Positions 16,989 through 24,679 of a DNA stretch of 62,457 bases are shown here, piece by piece. The stretch comes from Oscillospiraceae bacterium (GTDB taxonomy: Bacteria > Bacillota > Clostridia > Oscillospirales > Ruminococcaceae): the NCBI GenBank assembly GCA_024404815.1, contig JAKSPL010000010.1, positions 1 through 62,457 on the forward strand, read 5' to 3'. The stretch's first letter is position 1; each line of letters starts with the position of its first letter. Under the pieces are notes generated by a model. That model saw only the letters and a program-made list of their open reading frames with translations, did no database searches and had not been told where the DNA came from. The position numbers were made by a program, and so were the translations under genes.

Positions 16989-17900
16989 TTACGCATTCTT
17001 CTGTTTCGAATGCAGCTGTGCTTTTCGCTCTGCGGCACGCTGCTTGTTCTCTGCGATCTGCGCTTTCAGCAGGTCGAGATGTTCATGCAGTGCCTGTGCA
17101 TGGAAGATGCACGAGAGCGAAGTGTCGTCCTGTGTACCGCCGCACGAACGCTTTTTCAGGTTTTGGAGAATCACCGGCTCAAACGATTCCAGATTGGTCA
17201 GCTGGCTTGTGATGATCGAGTGGTAATCCAGAAAATCATATTCGCTGCCGAACGAGGTATACAGTCCGTCTGTCGAGCTGTACAGCGCGATCAGCTGCCG
17301 ATTCGGATAGTAAAAGCTGCTGAACATTCCTGCGGCATTGGAGTTGCACATGGACGCAGTCACATTCGCAGGTGCCGATTCGTTGTACGCCATCGGCATC
17401 ACGGCTTTTCCGTCCTCAAAAATGGCAACCAGACTGCCGTCGCCGATTTGCAGACCGAACGTATAGTCCGCACCTGCAACCGCCGCTACAAGCGTTGTGC
17501 CGTAATAGGATTCTGTCGGAATTGCTTCAAATTCCTCGGCGGTGAACTTTGACTTTTCCTCATCGGTCACAGGGAACTCCGCAAGATGCTGTTCGATCTT
17601 GCTGTTCCATGCTGCTATGATCTGCTTTTCGATGTTGCGGATGATTCGCTGATGGTTGTCGGGAAGATTGGCTTCCAGCTCGTCCCGTACCTGATAGAAT
17701 CGGTCAATGGTTTCGATAGCGGCGTCCACGGCAAACTGCGAGCCGAAATGGCTGCGGAAATGCTTTTTACTGCCGTGTCCGTCCGCGACAACTGCGATCG
17801 CATAGCTGTCACCCAGCTTTACGGCGGAGCTGTCCTGACATACCAAACCCGTTTTTTCGTGGCTGGCGCCCTTGACCGAGTGGCTGAAGCCGTTGTACAT
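16989..17900 (-). CDS. PP2C-family Ser/Thr protein phosphatase of a TerY-P type module
   Basis: A 303-residue metal-dependent phosphatase. All core motifs are present: VADGHGS with the metal-binding Asp, YGTTLVAA, QIGDGSL, SSTDGL and GGTQDDTSL. The last 40 residues are a Lys/Gln-rich helix. No membrane segment, so it acts in the cytoplasm. It lies 39 bases after the vWA gene. Known for the TerY-P triad: a vWA protein, a PP2C phosphatase and a kinase with zinc ribbon are co-transcribed, and the phosphatase is expected to reverse the kinase's marks. The substrate is unknown; the neighbouring vWA or deaminase-like proteins are candidates. Confidence 0.9.
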   Translation of the reverse strand: MYNGFSHSVKGASHEKTGLVCQDSSAVKLGDSYAIAVVADGHGSKKHFRSHFGSQFAVDAAIETIDRFYQVRDELEANLPDNHQRIIRNIEKQIIAAWNSKIEQHLAEFPVTDEEKSKFTAEEFEAIPTESYYGTTLVAAVAGADYTFGLQIGDGSLVAIFEDGKAVMPMAYNESAPANVTASMCNSNAAGMFSSFYYPNRQLIALYSSTDGLYTSFGSEYDFLDYHSIITSQLTNLESFEPVILQNLKKRSCGGTQDDTSLSCIFHAQALHEHLDLLKAQIAENKQRAAERKAQLHSKQKNA

Positions 17901-17939
17901 TTTTCCTCAGTCCTCCTTTCGGGATACATTCCGCCGGAA

Positions 17940-18749
17940 TTACCAGCCTGTATCGAAAGGAATGTCGCTTCCATCGGTCTGGTTGCCGATCAGCTCCTGA
18001 ATCTGCTGTCCGAGGAGTTTCTGTTTCGCTGCGAATACATCTTCATCGCCGAGTTCTTTGCCGCTGTCATCGGAAAGCGTCATACTCTTACTGCCGATCT
18101 GCGACGAGGTGACGGCGATGATCTTGATCATCTGTGCGAGCTGCTCGCCGGTATACGCATGGACAACCGTATCTGCCGAGCCTGTGAATTCCGCAAGAAT
18201 ATTGTCGTTTGCTTCCTGTCCGATGCCGAGCGCGGTCTTCAAGCCGAATTTATACCAGCTGTTGGACTGCAATTCACGCAGTCCCGCCTTATAATCATCG
18301 GAGGGATAGCCGTCTGTCATCAGGAAAATAACAGGGGCAAAGGAAAGCGACGGCGAATTCAGGAAGCCGTTTCTGGACATTCTCTGATTCAGCTCACGGA
18401 ATGCCGCGCCCAGACTGGTAACGCCGCTGGCGCGGAGTCTTGCCCACTCGAAATCCTCGATCGAGATCGGTGTGGAATACATCCACTTGACATCGGTGGA
18501 GAATGTAAGCACCGCGACCTTGACATCCGTATCAGCCTCGCCGACTCTGCGGATCTCAGGGATCAGTTCCTCCATAACGGTATTCAGCTCGCCCATTTTC
18601 TTGCCCTTCATGCTGCCGGAGGTATCAATGAGGAAGAAAATAACAAGACTCTTTCGGGAAACGCCTGTCGCACTTAGCGGATCATCGTCGAAATCCAGCA
18701 TATCTTCGCTGAATTCTGCATCGTTTGTGTTCAAAATATCGTTGCTCAT
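17940..18749 (-). CDS. TerY-like von Willebrand factor A domain protein
   Basis: A 269-residue protein with a single vWA domain (about residues 32-235). The metal-ion adhesion site is complete: DTSGSM, the Thr in GVTSLG and MTDGYPSDD. The N-terminus is acidic and the C-terminal 40 residues are helical and polar. TerY-type vWA proteins act as intracellular scaffolds, with the MIDAS holding a partner. It stands between the kinase and the phosphatase, the usual triad composition. AAAGGAAG precedes the ATG. Confidence 0.85.
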   Translation of the reverse strand: MSNDILNTNDAEFSEDMLDFDDDPLSATGVSRKSLVIFFLIDTSGSMKGKKMGELNTVMEELIPEIRRVGEADTDVKVAVLTFSTDVKWMYSTPISIEDFEWARLRASGVTSLGAAFRELNQRMSRNGFLNSPSLSFAPVIFLMTDGYPSDDYKAGLRELQSNSWYKFGLKTALGIGQEANDNILAEFTGSADTVVHAYTGEQLAQMIKIIAVTSSQIGSKSMTLSDDSGKELGDEDVFAAKQKLLGQQIQELIGNQTDGSDIPFDTGW

Positions 18750-18777
18750 AATTCATTACTTCCTTTCCGTTTCCGTC

Positions 18778-20121
18778 TTAGATTTTTGCTTTGACCAATC
18801 CGAAATCTATTTCCAGTCCCTGCCAGACGGGGAATCCCTTTCCGGGCAGAATCTCATAGAACTCGCCGTCAGGCATTTTTGCCTTCCATTTGGTACCCGA
18901 GCAATTCTTGATGCCCAGTACGCCGGGTTTCAGCTTGTTCTCCACAAGTTCTCCTGCAACGGTCATAAAGTCGTCAGAATCAGGGGTAATGTCGCAGGTG
19001 TAGAACTTACATCCCAGATAAAGCGGCAGTCTGGTCGAACGGCTCGTGAAGCCGAGCGATGCAAATTCCATGCCGCATTTCGGGCATTTGAACGTCTTTT
19101 CGTCCTGCTGGACAAACATCGAGCTGAAATTGGTTCTGCCGCAGCCGCACTGGATAATTTCCAGACGCAGCCGCAGAAACAGCTTTTGCCACTCGTTCTC
19201 GATGATACGCTTTTCGGGATTGGAGATACCCGTCGTAAAGGAGCGGATGAACGCTTCCTTGATATAATCGGGATAAATACGCCAGAATTTTATCACATTG
19301 TCGTGAATGCCGCGGACGGGACGGTTCGAATCGTCGTCGGGATCGTAAACGAACACCGCGTTTTGTCCGTAGTGTTTCAGTTCCGCCGCCTCGGTCAGAC
19401 AGACATCACGCACAACCTTTTCGCCCTCCATCGGATCACCGCGGAACAGCAGCTTAAACAGCACGACTGCCAGCGAATATTTATCCGTCTGGACATTCGG
19501 CTGTGCGATGCCGCGGACGACCTCCGGTGCCATATAGCCGGGTTTTCCGCCGATGCCGAAGTTGCTGCCGTCAGGGGCAATGTTGTCGCAGTCGCAGACC
19601 AGCACGGCACCCGTCTGCACATTGATGAAAAAGCCGCCGTCGTTTAAGTCCTGATAACTCTTTCCGACTCTGTGAAGCTGTCGGAACGCATTGACGATAT
19701 TGATGACGGCTGTCACCATTGCGCTGAGGCTTGCAAACCGCACGGTCCGCTTCATGGAATGACCTGTCAGCGGGTCGATTTCCAGCTTGTAGGTATTGAG
19801 AATATCCACAAAGGAATCAAATCCCTCGGGTTTCAGTTCCATGATATAGCCGAATGTGCCGTCCTCAGTTTCTTTTGTCAGGTATTTTGGCCAGAGGAAT
19901 TTGCTGCTTGGCGGTCCGTCATTGATATTATCCTGCAAATTCTTACGGAATGCCTTCGGTTTTTTCATCTTATCAATATCGTACCACTTCAAAGCCCATT
20001 TCTGGCCATTGAATTTTACGAGGTAGACAGTACCCTGTCCGCCGCTTCCAATCACACTCAGAACTTTCGCCGTTCCGCCGAATTCCATTTCGACTTCCTG
20101 ACCGATTGCAAGCTCTATCAT
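18778..20121 (-). CDS. Protein kinase with zinc ribbon and FHA-like C-terminus (TerY-P triad kinase)
   Basis: A 447-residue kinase. Gly-loop GSGGQGTVYLV, Lys in WALKWYD, catalytic loop SYQDLNDGGFFIN, the metal Asp in CDCDN (in place of DFG) and an APE motif in GYMAPEV are visible, so it is probably active though unusual in two motifs. Residues about 325-350 form a zinc ribbon (CGCGR ... CPKCG). The last 70 residues (LGIKNCSGTKWKA ... LPGKGFPVWQGLEIDFG) resemble the strand pattern of an FHA-like domain. Kinases with this ribbon belong to the TerY-P triad. It starts 31 bases after the BspA-repeat gene and is co-transcribed with the vWA and PP2C genes. Confidence 0.88.
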   Translation of the reverse strand: MIELAIGQEVEMEFGGTAKVLSVIGSGGQGTVYLVKFNGQKWALKWYDIDKMKKPKAFRKNLQDNINDGPPSSKFLWPKYLTKETEDGTFGYIMELKPEGFDSFVDILNTYKLEIDPLTGHSMKRTVRFASLSAMVTAVINIVNAFRQLHRVGKSYQDLNDGGFFINVQTGAVLVCDCDNIAPDGSNFGIGGKPGYMAPEVVRGIAQPNVQTDKYSLAVVLFKLLFRGDPMEGEKVVRDVCLTEAAELKHYGQNAVFVYDPDDDSNRPVRGIHDNVIKFWRIYPDYIKEAFIRSFTTGISNPEKRIIENEWQKLFLRLRLEIIQCGCGRTNFSSMFVQQDEKTFKCPKCGMEFASLGFTSRSTRLPLYLGCKFYTCDITPDSDDFMTVAGELVENKLKPGVLGIKNCSGTKWKAKMPDGEFYEILPGKGFPVWQGLEIDFGLVKAKI

Positions 20122-20152
20122 ATGACTTCATCCTTTCTGTTACGGTGTTGTA

Positions 20153-21193
20153 TTAGTGCGTCAAATACTCATCTGCATTGGACACGAGCTGAAAATAGAT
20201 GCCGTTGACAAGGCAGTATCTGTGTACATAAGAATTCTCGATACAATGGATCACGAGATTCGGACAGTACGAAAATGCGTTCACATCAATAAACTTGATG
20301 CTGTCAGGGAGGAACAGTTTTCTGAGCGATTCACAGCCGGAAAACGCCTCCGCACCGATGCTGCTGACGCTGTCGGGAATGCTGAGCGTTTCCAGACTGG
20401 TGCAGAACGAAAACGTACTGTCTTCGATTTCCAGCACACCGTCAGGTATCTTGACCACTGCAAGGCTTGTACACTGGCTGAACGCGCCCTGTTTGATGAT
20501 CCGCAGTCCCTCAGGCAATTCCAGTCCGCGCAGACGCTTGCACGAGGAAAATGCGTATTCTCCAATGGCAAGCAGCGTTTTCGGAAGCTGTACCGTCCGC
20601 AGAGAAGTGAATTTATCAAAGCAGAATGCATCGAGTTTCGTGTAGCCGTCAGGGATCGCAACATTGCCGCTCAGACGGAATTTGAACGCTGCCATCGGTG
20701 TAAAGACCATTTCATCAATGGCAACAGGCGGTTTCTTTTCGGGCTTCGGTTTTTCTTCCGCTTCCAGTTCCTGCGGAAGCTGTTTCAGCGGAGAATCGTA
20801 CACCCAGCCGAGCATATAAGTATAGCACGCAATCACGAATTCCGCAGCATTTTCTGCCAAATAAAGTTCCGCAGTCATATACCGCTTCGCTTTCATAATC
20901 GAAATTTCGTGGTTTTTCTCTGCGATCAATATCTGAAAAACACCGAAGTTATACATATTGATGAGCAGTCGGCGTTCTCTGTCATAATCGGGGATATGGT
21001 CATTCAGCAGACCGATAAAACGGGTTTTATCCAGCAACGCACGCGGTCCCTGTTCGACCAGAATCGCACGCATCTGCTTCTGAAACTCCATTGTATTTTC
21101 AAATCCCGCAATCGTCTGCGGGACAGGCGCGTCACATTTCGGGCAGGCTGAAAACCGTAGATCCAGCTCCGCACCGCATTTCTCACATTGCAT
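20153..21193 (-). CDS. Zinc-ribbon protein with BspA-type leucine-rich repeats, first gene of the TerY-P operon
   Basis: A 346-residue protein. The ATG at 21193 follows GGAGGGAG; the longer frame upstream runs through the promoter and is rejected. Residues 1-22 contain a zinc ribbon (CEKCGAELDLRFSACPKC). A helical region follows. Residues about 165-320 contain at least five LRR_5/BspA-type repeats of the form LP.GL..I...AFS.C.SL. There is no signal peptide, so unlike most BspA-repeat proteins this one seems intracellular. It probably acts as a protein-interaction partner for the kinase module; this is inferred from the operon. Confidence 0.8.
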   Translation of the reverse strand: MQCEKCGAELDLRFSACPKCDAPVPQTIAGFENTMEFQKQMRAILVEQGPRALLDKTRFIGLLNDHIPDYDRERRLLINMYNFGVFQILIAEKNHEISIMKAKRYMTAELYLAENAAEFVIACYTYMLGWVYDSPLKQLPQELEAEEKPKPEKKPPVAIDEMVFTPMAAFKFRLSGNVAIPDGYTKLDAFCFDKFTSLRTVQLPKTLLAIGEYAFSSCKRLRGLELPEGLRIIKQGAFSQCTSLAVVKIPDGVLEIEDSTFSFCTSLETLSIPDSVSSIGAEAFSGCESLRKLFLPDSIKFIDVNAFSYCPNLVIHCIENSYVHRYCLVNGIYFQLVSNADEYLTH

Positions 21194-21242
21194 GATGGTC
21201 TCCCTCCTGTCGTCATGGAATATACGTATTGCCATCGTATTA

Positions 21243-21271
21243 AGTATAGCATCTTTCGTGAATCGTGTCAA
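21243..21271 (-). promoter_or_regulatory. Sigma-A promoter of the TerY-P operon
   Basis: On the - strand TTGACA (21266-21271), 17 bases, TATACT (21243-21248). It lies about 50 bases upstream of the ATG at 21193. Confidence 0.85.
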
Positions 21272-21386
21272 GTATTTTTTCCAATGATAAACAATTTTGT
21301 AGACTGTGTACAATTCGCAATCACTTTGTTTGTGCATAAATAAAAATATCTTGACAGAAATTATGAACTAGAGATGAATTTCACGC

Positions 21387-21415
21387 TTGACAGCCACAAA
21401 ACATTCTGATATAAT
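21387..21415 (+). promoter_or_regulatory. Sigma-A promoter for the gene at 21598
   Basis: TTGACA (21387-21392), 17 bases, TATAAT (21410-21415), a consensus match. The leader to the gene is about 170 bases, with no clear structure seen. The 21194-21597 gap otherwise holds only the divergent promoter. Confidence 0.85.
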
Positions 21416-21597
21416 AATGATAACGATAAAAACGTCCCTATGGCAGACACGAGATACAGCATTCAAAAAGCACAGCAAAATCGTAAAAAATACAGCTGTG
21501 CATCCTGAGGGTGCAAACGCCTTTCTCATGTCTGTTTGACAAATGGTAATCCACGCATAAAATTATACGCACAGGATATTTTCGAATTTGAAAGGGT

Positions 21598-22437
21598 ATG
21601 GTGATTCCTATGAAACCAAAAACCGCTGTTCTCATGGCAGCCGCTTCCTCTGCGCCGAAAGTGATTCTGATCGTTCTCGGAATATTGCTTGCAATCATTC
21701 TGATCATCGCAGCAGTCATTGCCGTATTTGCGTCCAAAAATACCAAGGCAATGAACAAAGCCCTCGATGAAGCGGTCGGCGTCATTTCCAAACAGTACGA
21801 AGTCACAGAAAAACCTGCCGGCGAATATGAAACCATGAAAATCTACGGTATACTGAAATTCCACACCAAACAATACAGCGTCAAAAACCTCGGCAACCTC
21901 TCGGTCATGAAAGTCAACATGGGATTTATGCAGATGGCAACGCTGATCCTGACACCGACCGAACAGAACTTGCCGCTTGTGTCCGCAGACTATATGTATA
22001 TGTTCGGCAGCCGCAAAAGCTATCTCGAATTTTTCGATCTGGTCGCGGAAAAAGACGAACCGTATCAGGCATTGCTCAAAAAACTCCAGGCGGTCAAAGA
22101 TTCTTACAAACAGTATCCTGACATTGTCCGCGAGGCATCATGGATGGATGAACTGGAAACGGTCGGCATCTACAAAAGCGGAAAGGCTGCGGACGATACC
22201 ACATTCAACACCATGCTGAAAGAGGGCTTGCAGACAGTTCTCGATGCCGCAAAAGAACTCCCTCTGCTGGAAGAACCGGCACGCAGCGGCAAGCAGAAGT
22301 GCAATAAGGAATACACAGACGGTCTGATCTCCAAAGGCGGCATCTCCACGGATATTTTCAAAAAATCTCTCGGGGATGCGGTCACAAGAGACTTTTTTGA
22401 CAAGGTACTGTTCGGTTCTGCGACTGTGAACAGATGA
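21598..22437 (+). CDS. Membrane-anchored protein of unknown function
   Basis: A 279-residue protein with one N-terminal membrane helix (about residues 22-45, ILIVLGILLAIILIIAAVIA) and a soluble domain behind it. The start is uncertain. ATG 21598 is too close to AAAGGG, GTG 21601 fits better, and ATG 21610 is also possible. I do not recognise the family. The order of segments (NLPLVSADYMYMF, EFFDLV, and a C-terminal TRDFFDKVLFG) faintly recalls ferredoxin-dependent bilin reductases, but I would not assign that. It has its own promoter and terminator. Confidence 0.6.
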   Translation: MVIPMKPKTAVLMAAASSAPKVILIVLGILLAIILIIAAVIAVFASKNTKAMNKALDEAVGVISKQYEVTEKPAGEYETMKIYGILKFHTKQYSVKNLGNLSVMKVNMGFMQMATLILTPTEQNLPLVSADYMYMFGSRKSYLEFFDLVAEKDEPYQALLKKLQAVKDSYKQYPDIVREASWMDELETVGIYKSGKAADDTTFNTMLKEGLQTVLDAAKELPLLEEPARSGKQKCNKEYTDGLISKGGISTDIFKKSLGDAVTRDFFDKVLFGSATVNR

Positions 22438-22496
22438 TTCATTGTTTTGTGGGGACGCTGTCCCTTTGACATCCCATTTTAACGATTATGTTAGCG

Positions 22497-22531
22497 AAAA
22501 AGGGCGGAGTTGCACAACTCTGCCCTTTTTG
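22497..22531 (+). terminator. Intrinsic terminator
   Basis: Arms AAAAAGGGCGGAGTTG and CAACTCTGCCCTTTTT with one G-T pair, then GTTC. It separates the unknown membrane-protein gene from the MutS-like gene. Confidence 0.85.
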
Positions 22532-22546
22532 TTCGTTGTCAAAAGG

Positions 22547-22575
22547 TTGACAGCGACGTTCCCCTATGCTATAAT
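22547..22575 (+). promoter_or_regulatory. Sigma-A promoter for the MutS-like gene
   Basis: TTGACA (22547-22552), 17 bases, TATAAT (22570-22575), consensus. An AAAGGAGG ribosome site and ATG at 22617 follow. Confidence 0.9.
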
Positions 22576-22616
22576 GAACAAAACAGCCAAATGCACTGCA
22601 AAAGGAGGTATCTCAA

Positions 22617-24356
22617 ATGAAGCAAAACCGTTCTTTCAGCATCCTGTATCCGGGCGATACCGCAGTCACATACAAGGTACTGTCTCCAACCGCCTGTCAT
22701 GATCTGGGACTCGATACCCTCGTACAGAGCATGACATCCGATAACAGCGAACGCACGCTTCTGCTGGATATTCTCTCACATATGACCGCAGATCCGCGTG
22801 TTGCAGCCTACCGCACGGAAATCTTTTCGGATATTCTCCGACTGCCGAAACTCCGCGAACAGCTACTCGGACTGTTTGACCGTCTGGAATTTATCCGTAA
22901 TTTCGGAAGTATGCACAAGGATTCCGATGAACGTGTCGGCATCTGGCACCTGCTGCACCGTACCGATGAACTCTCTGACTATATTGAATGTATCGAAACC
23001 ATGCGGACAGCACTCGCGGACACAGACCTGCACGCTGAGGGACTGCTTGCGTTCCGCAGCTACATTGATGAACTCTATGACGAAGCAGGCTTTGCCGAAA
23101 TGAAAGCCGACATCGCAGAACTCAAACAGAAATCCGCCAACATCCAAAGCGTTACACTCGGCATCAATGTCAACGAACGCTTTGAAGCCGTCAGCGTCGG
23201 ACTTGTGTCCGTCAACGACAAGCCGTTCAAAAAATCAGGCATCGTCAGCAGTTTTGCGGACAAGCTCTCTGCCAAGGACAAGATTCAAAAAGGCTCCGAC
23301 TGGAACGGCGATATGCACTACCAGCAAATCGAAAAGCTCCATGATTCTGCCGTTACGGATTTTATCTCGGGACTGGTCGGGATGCAGACAGCACAGAGCA
23401 ACCCGTTTATGGATGCCCACTCGCGTTCTACGCTGGTCAATGTCCCTCAGGGTGACGGTGTAGCAAATTCCACGTACTATCTCGATACGATTCTCGGGAA
23501 AATGCTGGATTCGCTGGTCAAAAAGCTCCGCGACACCCTCTCGAAATATGCGGACATCGCAATCGTCAACATCTCTGAACTGATTCCCGAATTTCTCTAC
23601 TACATCCGTTTCGCAGAGTTTATCGAAGCGCAGACCGCCAAAGGCTATACATTCTGCGCCGCGGATTTGCTGGATGACACGGATTGCTCGATGCAGGCAA
23701 ACGGGTTTTACAATCTGAAACTGGCACTCAGCCTTGCGTCCCCTGCGGAGCTTGTCCCGAATGACCTCATATTTGACACTGACCACTCTGTCTATCTGCT
23801 CACAGGCGCAAACCGCGGCGGTAAAACCACCGTCACACAGGCAGTCGGTCTGCTCTTTGCGCTCGCACAGGGCGGAATCCATGTACCTGCGGAGAAATTC
23901 GCATATCGCCCTGTGGACTGCATCTACACGCATTTCCCTGCGGACGAGGACAAAACAATGGACTTGGGACGGCTCGGCGAGGAATGCAAACGCTTCAAAG
24001 AACTGTATGCCGCCTGTACCAGAGACAGTCTGCTGCTCCTCAACGAAACCTTCTCGACCACCTCTTTTGAAGAGGGGTACTTCATCGCAAGGGATTCCGT
24101 CAGAGCGATGCTTGACAAGCAGGTACGTGCAATTTACAACACCCATATGCACAAGCTTGCCGCCGAAGCACCTGCTATGAACGAGGGCAGAACAGGCGCA
24201 AAAGCTGCCTCGCTGATCGTTCTGAGCGAACAGGGAAAGCGGTCGTTCAAGATCGCAGCCGCCGCCCCCGAAGGTTTCTCCTACGCGAAGGACATTGCGG
24301 AAAAATACGGTGTAACATACGAAATGCTGACATCTGCACAAAACAGCGATACATAA
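22617..24356 (+). CDS. MutS-like ATPase lacking the mismatch-recognition domain
   Basis: A 579-residue protein. Residues about 60-360 form a helical lever/clamp-like region. Residues about 385-570 form a MutS domain V ATPase with Walker A TGANRGGKTT (near 397), Walker B LLLLNETF and a His switch segment NTHMHKL. MutS has about 850 residues with an N-terminal mismatch-binding domain, which is missing here. There is also no Smr nuclease domain as in MutS2. So it is one of the smaller MutS-family ATPases whose role is unknown, not a mismatch-repair MutS. It is a single-gene transcript with its own promoter and terminator. Confidence 0.8.
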   Translation: MKQNRSFSILYPGDTAVTYKVLSPTACHDLGLDTLVQSMTSDNSERTLLLDILSHMTADPRVAAYRTEIFSDILRLPKLREQLLGLFDRLEFIRNFGSMHKDSDERVGIWHLLHRTDELSDYIECIETMRTALADTDLHAEGLLAFRSYIDELYDEAGFAEMKADIAELKQKSANIQSVTLGINVNERFEAVSVGLVSVNDKPFKKSGIVSSFADKLSAKDKIQKGSDWNGDMHYQQIEKLHDSAVTDFISGLVGMQTAQSNPFMDAHSRSTLVNVPQGDGVANSTYYLDTILGKMLDSLVKKLRDTLSKYADIAIVNISELIPEFLYYIRFAEFIEAQTAKGYTFCAADLLDDTDCSMQANGFYNLKLALSLASPAELVPNDLIFDTDHSVYLLTGANRGGKTTVTQAVGLLFALAQGGIHVPAEKFAYRPVDCIYTHFPADEDKTMDLGRLGEECKRFKELYAACTRDSLLLLNETFSTTSFEEGYFIARDSVRAMLDKQVRAIYNTHMHKLAAEAPAMNEGRTGAKAASLIVLSEQGKRSFKIAAAAPEGFSYAKDIAEKYGVTYEMLTSAQNSDT

Positions 24357-24358
24357 AA

Positions 24359-24398
24359 AGAACCCCGAGCACAGGAACTCCTCTGTGTTCGGGGTTTT
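24359..24398 (+). terminator. Intrinsic terminator
   Basis: Arms AACCCCGAGCACAG (24361-24374) and CTGTGTTCGGGGTT (24383-24396), followed by TT. Confidence 0.85.
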
Positions 24399-24412
24399 CG
24401 CATTGTATCCAA

Positions 24413-24610
24413 TCATTCAACCACAGGCATGACAATGTTGCACTGGTCACACTTATAGGCTTCCATCTGAAATCCCTGCATGACGGGTTTGGTCGCTGTC
24501 TGCAAATTATCTGCCGTTGTGAAAAAGCACATCATCGGCGTAAAGCCTGTGATGCCCATAAACGTTGCGCTTCCTTTTTCCATTTCCTTTTGGCATTTCG
24601 GACACTGCAT
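24413..24610 (-). CDS. Small zinc-ribbon protein (DUF6487-like)
   Basis: 65 residues starting MQCPKCQKEMEKG and ending with a second pair in YKCDQC, giving a four-Cys zinc site. ATG 24610 is 8 bases from AGGAGG; ATG 24616 is too close to it. It resembles small PF20097/DUF6487-type proteins common in Clostridia, function unknown. It has its own promoter, whose -35 box overlaps the end of the ABC-F gene. Confidence 0.65.
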   Translation of the reverse strand: MQCPKCQKEMEKGSATFMGITGFTPMMCFFTTADNLQTATKPVMQGFQMEAYKCDQCNIVMPVVE

Positions 24611-24650
24611 TTTCATTACCTCCTGAAAACAAATTTTTGTCCTCAATGGG

Positions 24651-24679
24651 ATTATACCACAGAAAATACGTGCTGTCAA
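24651..24679 (-). promoter_or_regulatory. Sigma-A promoter for the zinc-ribbon gene
   Basis: On the - strand TTGACA (24674-24679), 17 bases, TATAAT (24651-24656). The TGA inside the -35 box is the stop codon of the ABC-F gene. Confidence 0.85.

Noticed and set aside
16101-17552. 483-codon open frame on the + strand
   Set aside because: Covers the reverse complement of the GYPQQ repeats and the PP2C gene; repetitive and without ribosome site.
21194-21597. Riboswitch or leader in the long gap before the unknown membrane-protein gene
   Set aside because: Only the two divergent promoters are convincing; no known riboswitch core could be recognised by eye.
22617-24356. Mismatch-repair mutS
   Set aside because: Too short and without the N-terminal mismatch-binding domain; no mutL neighbour.
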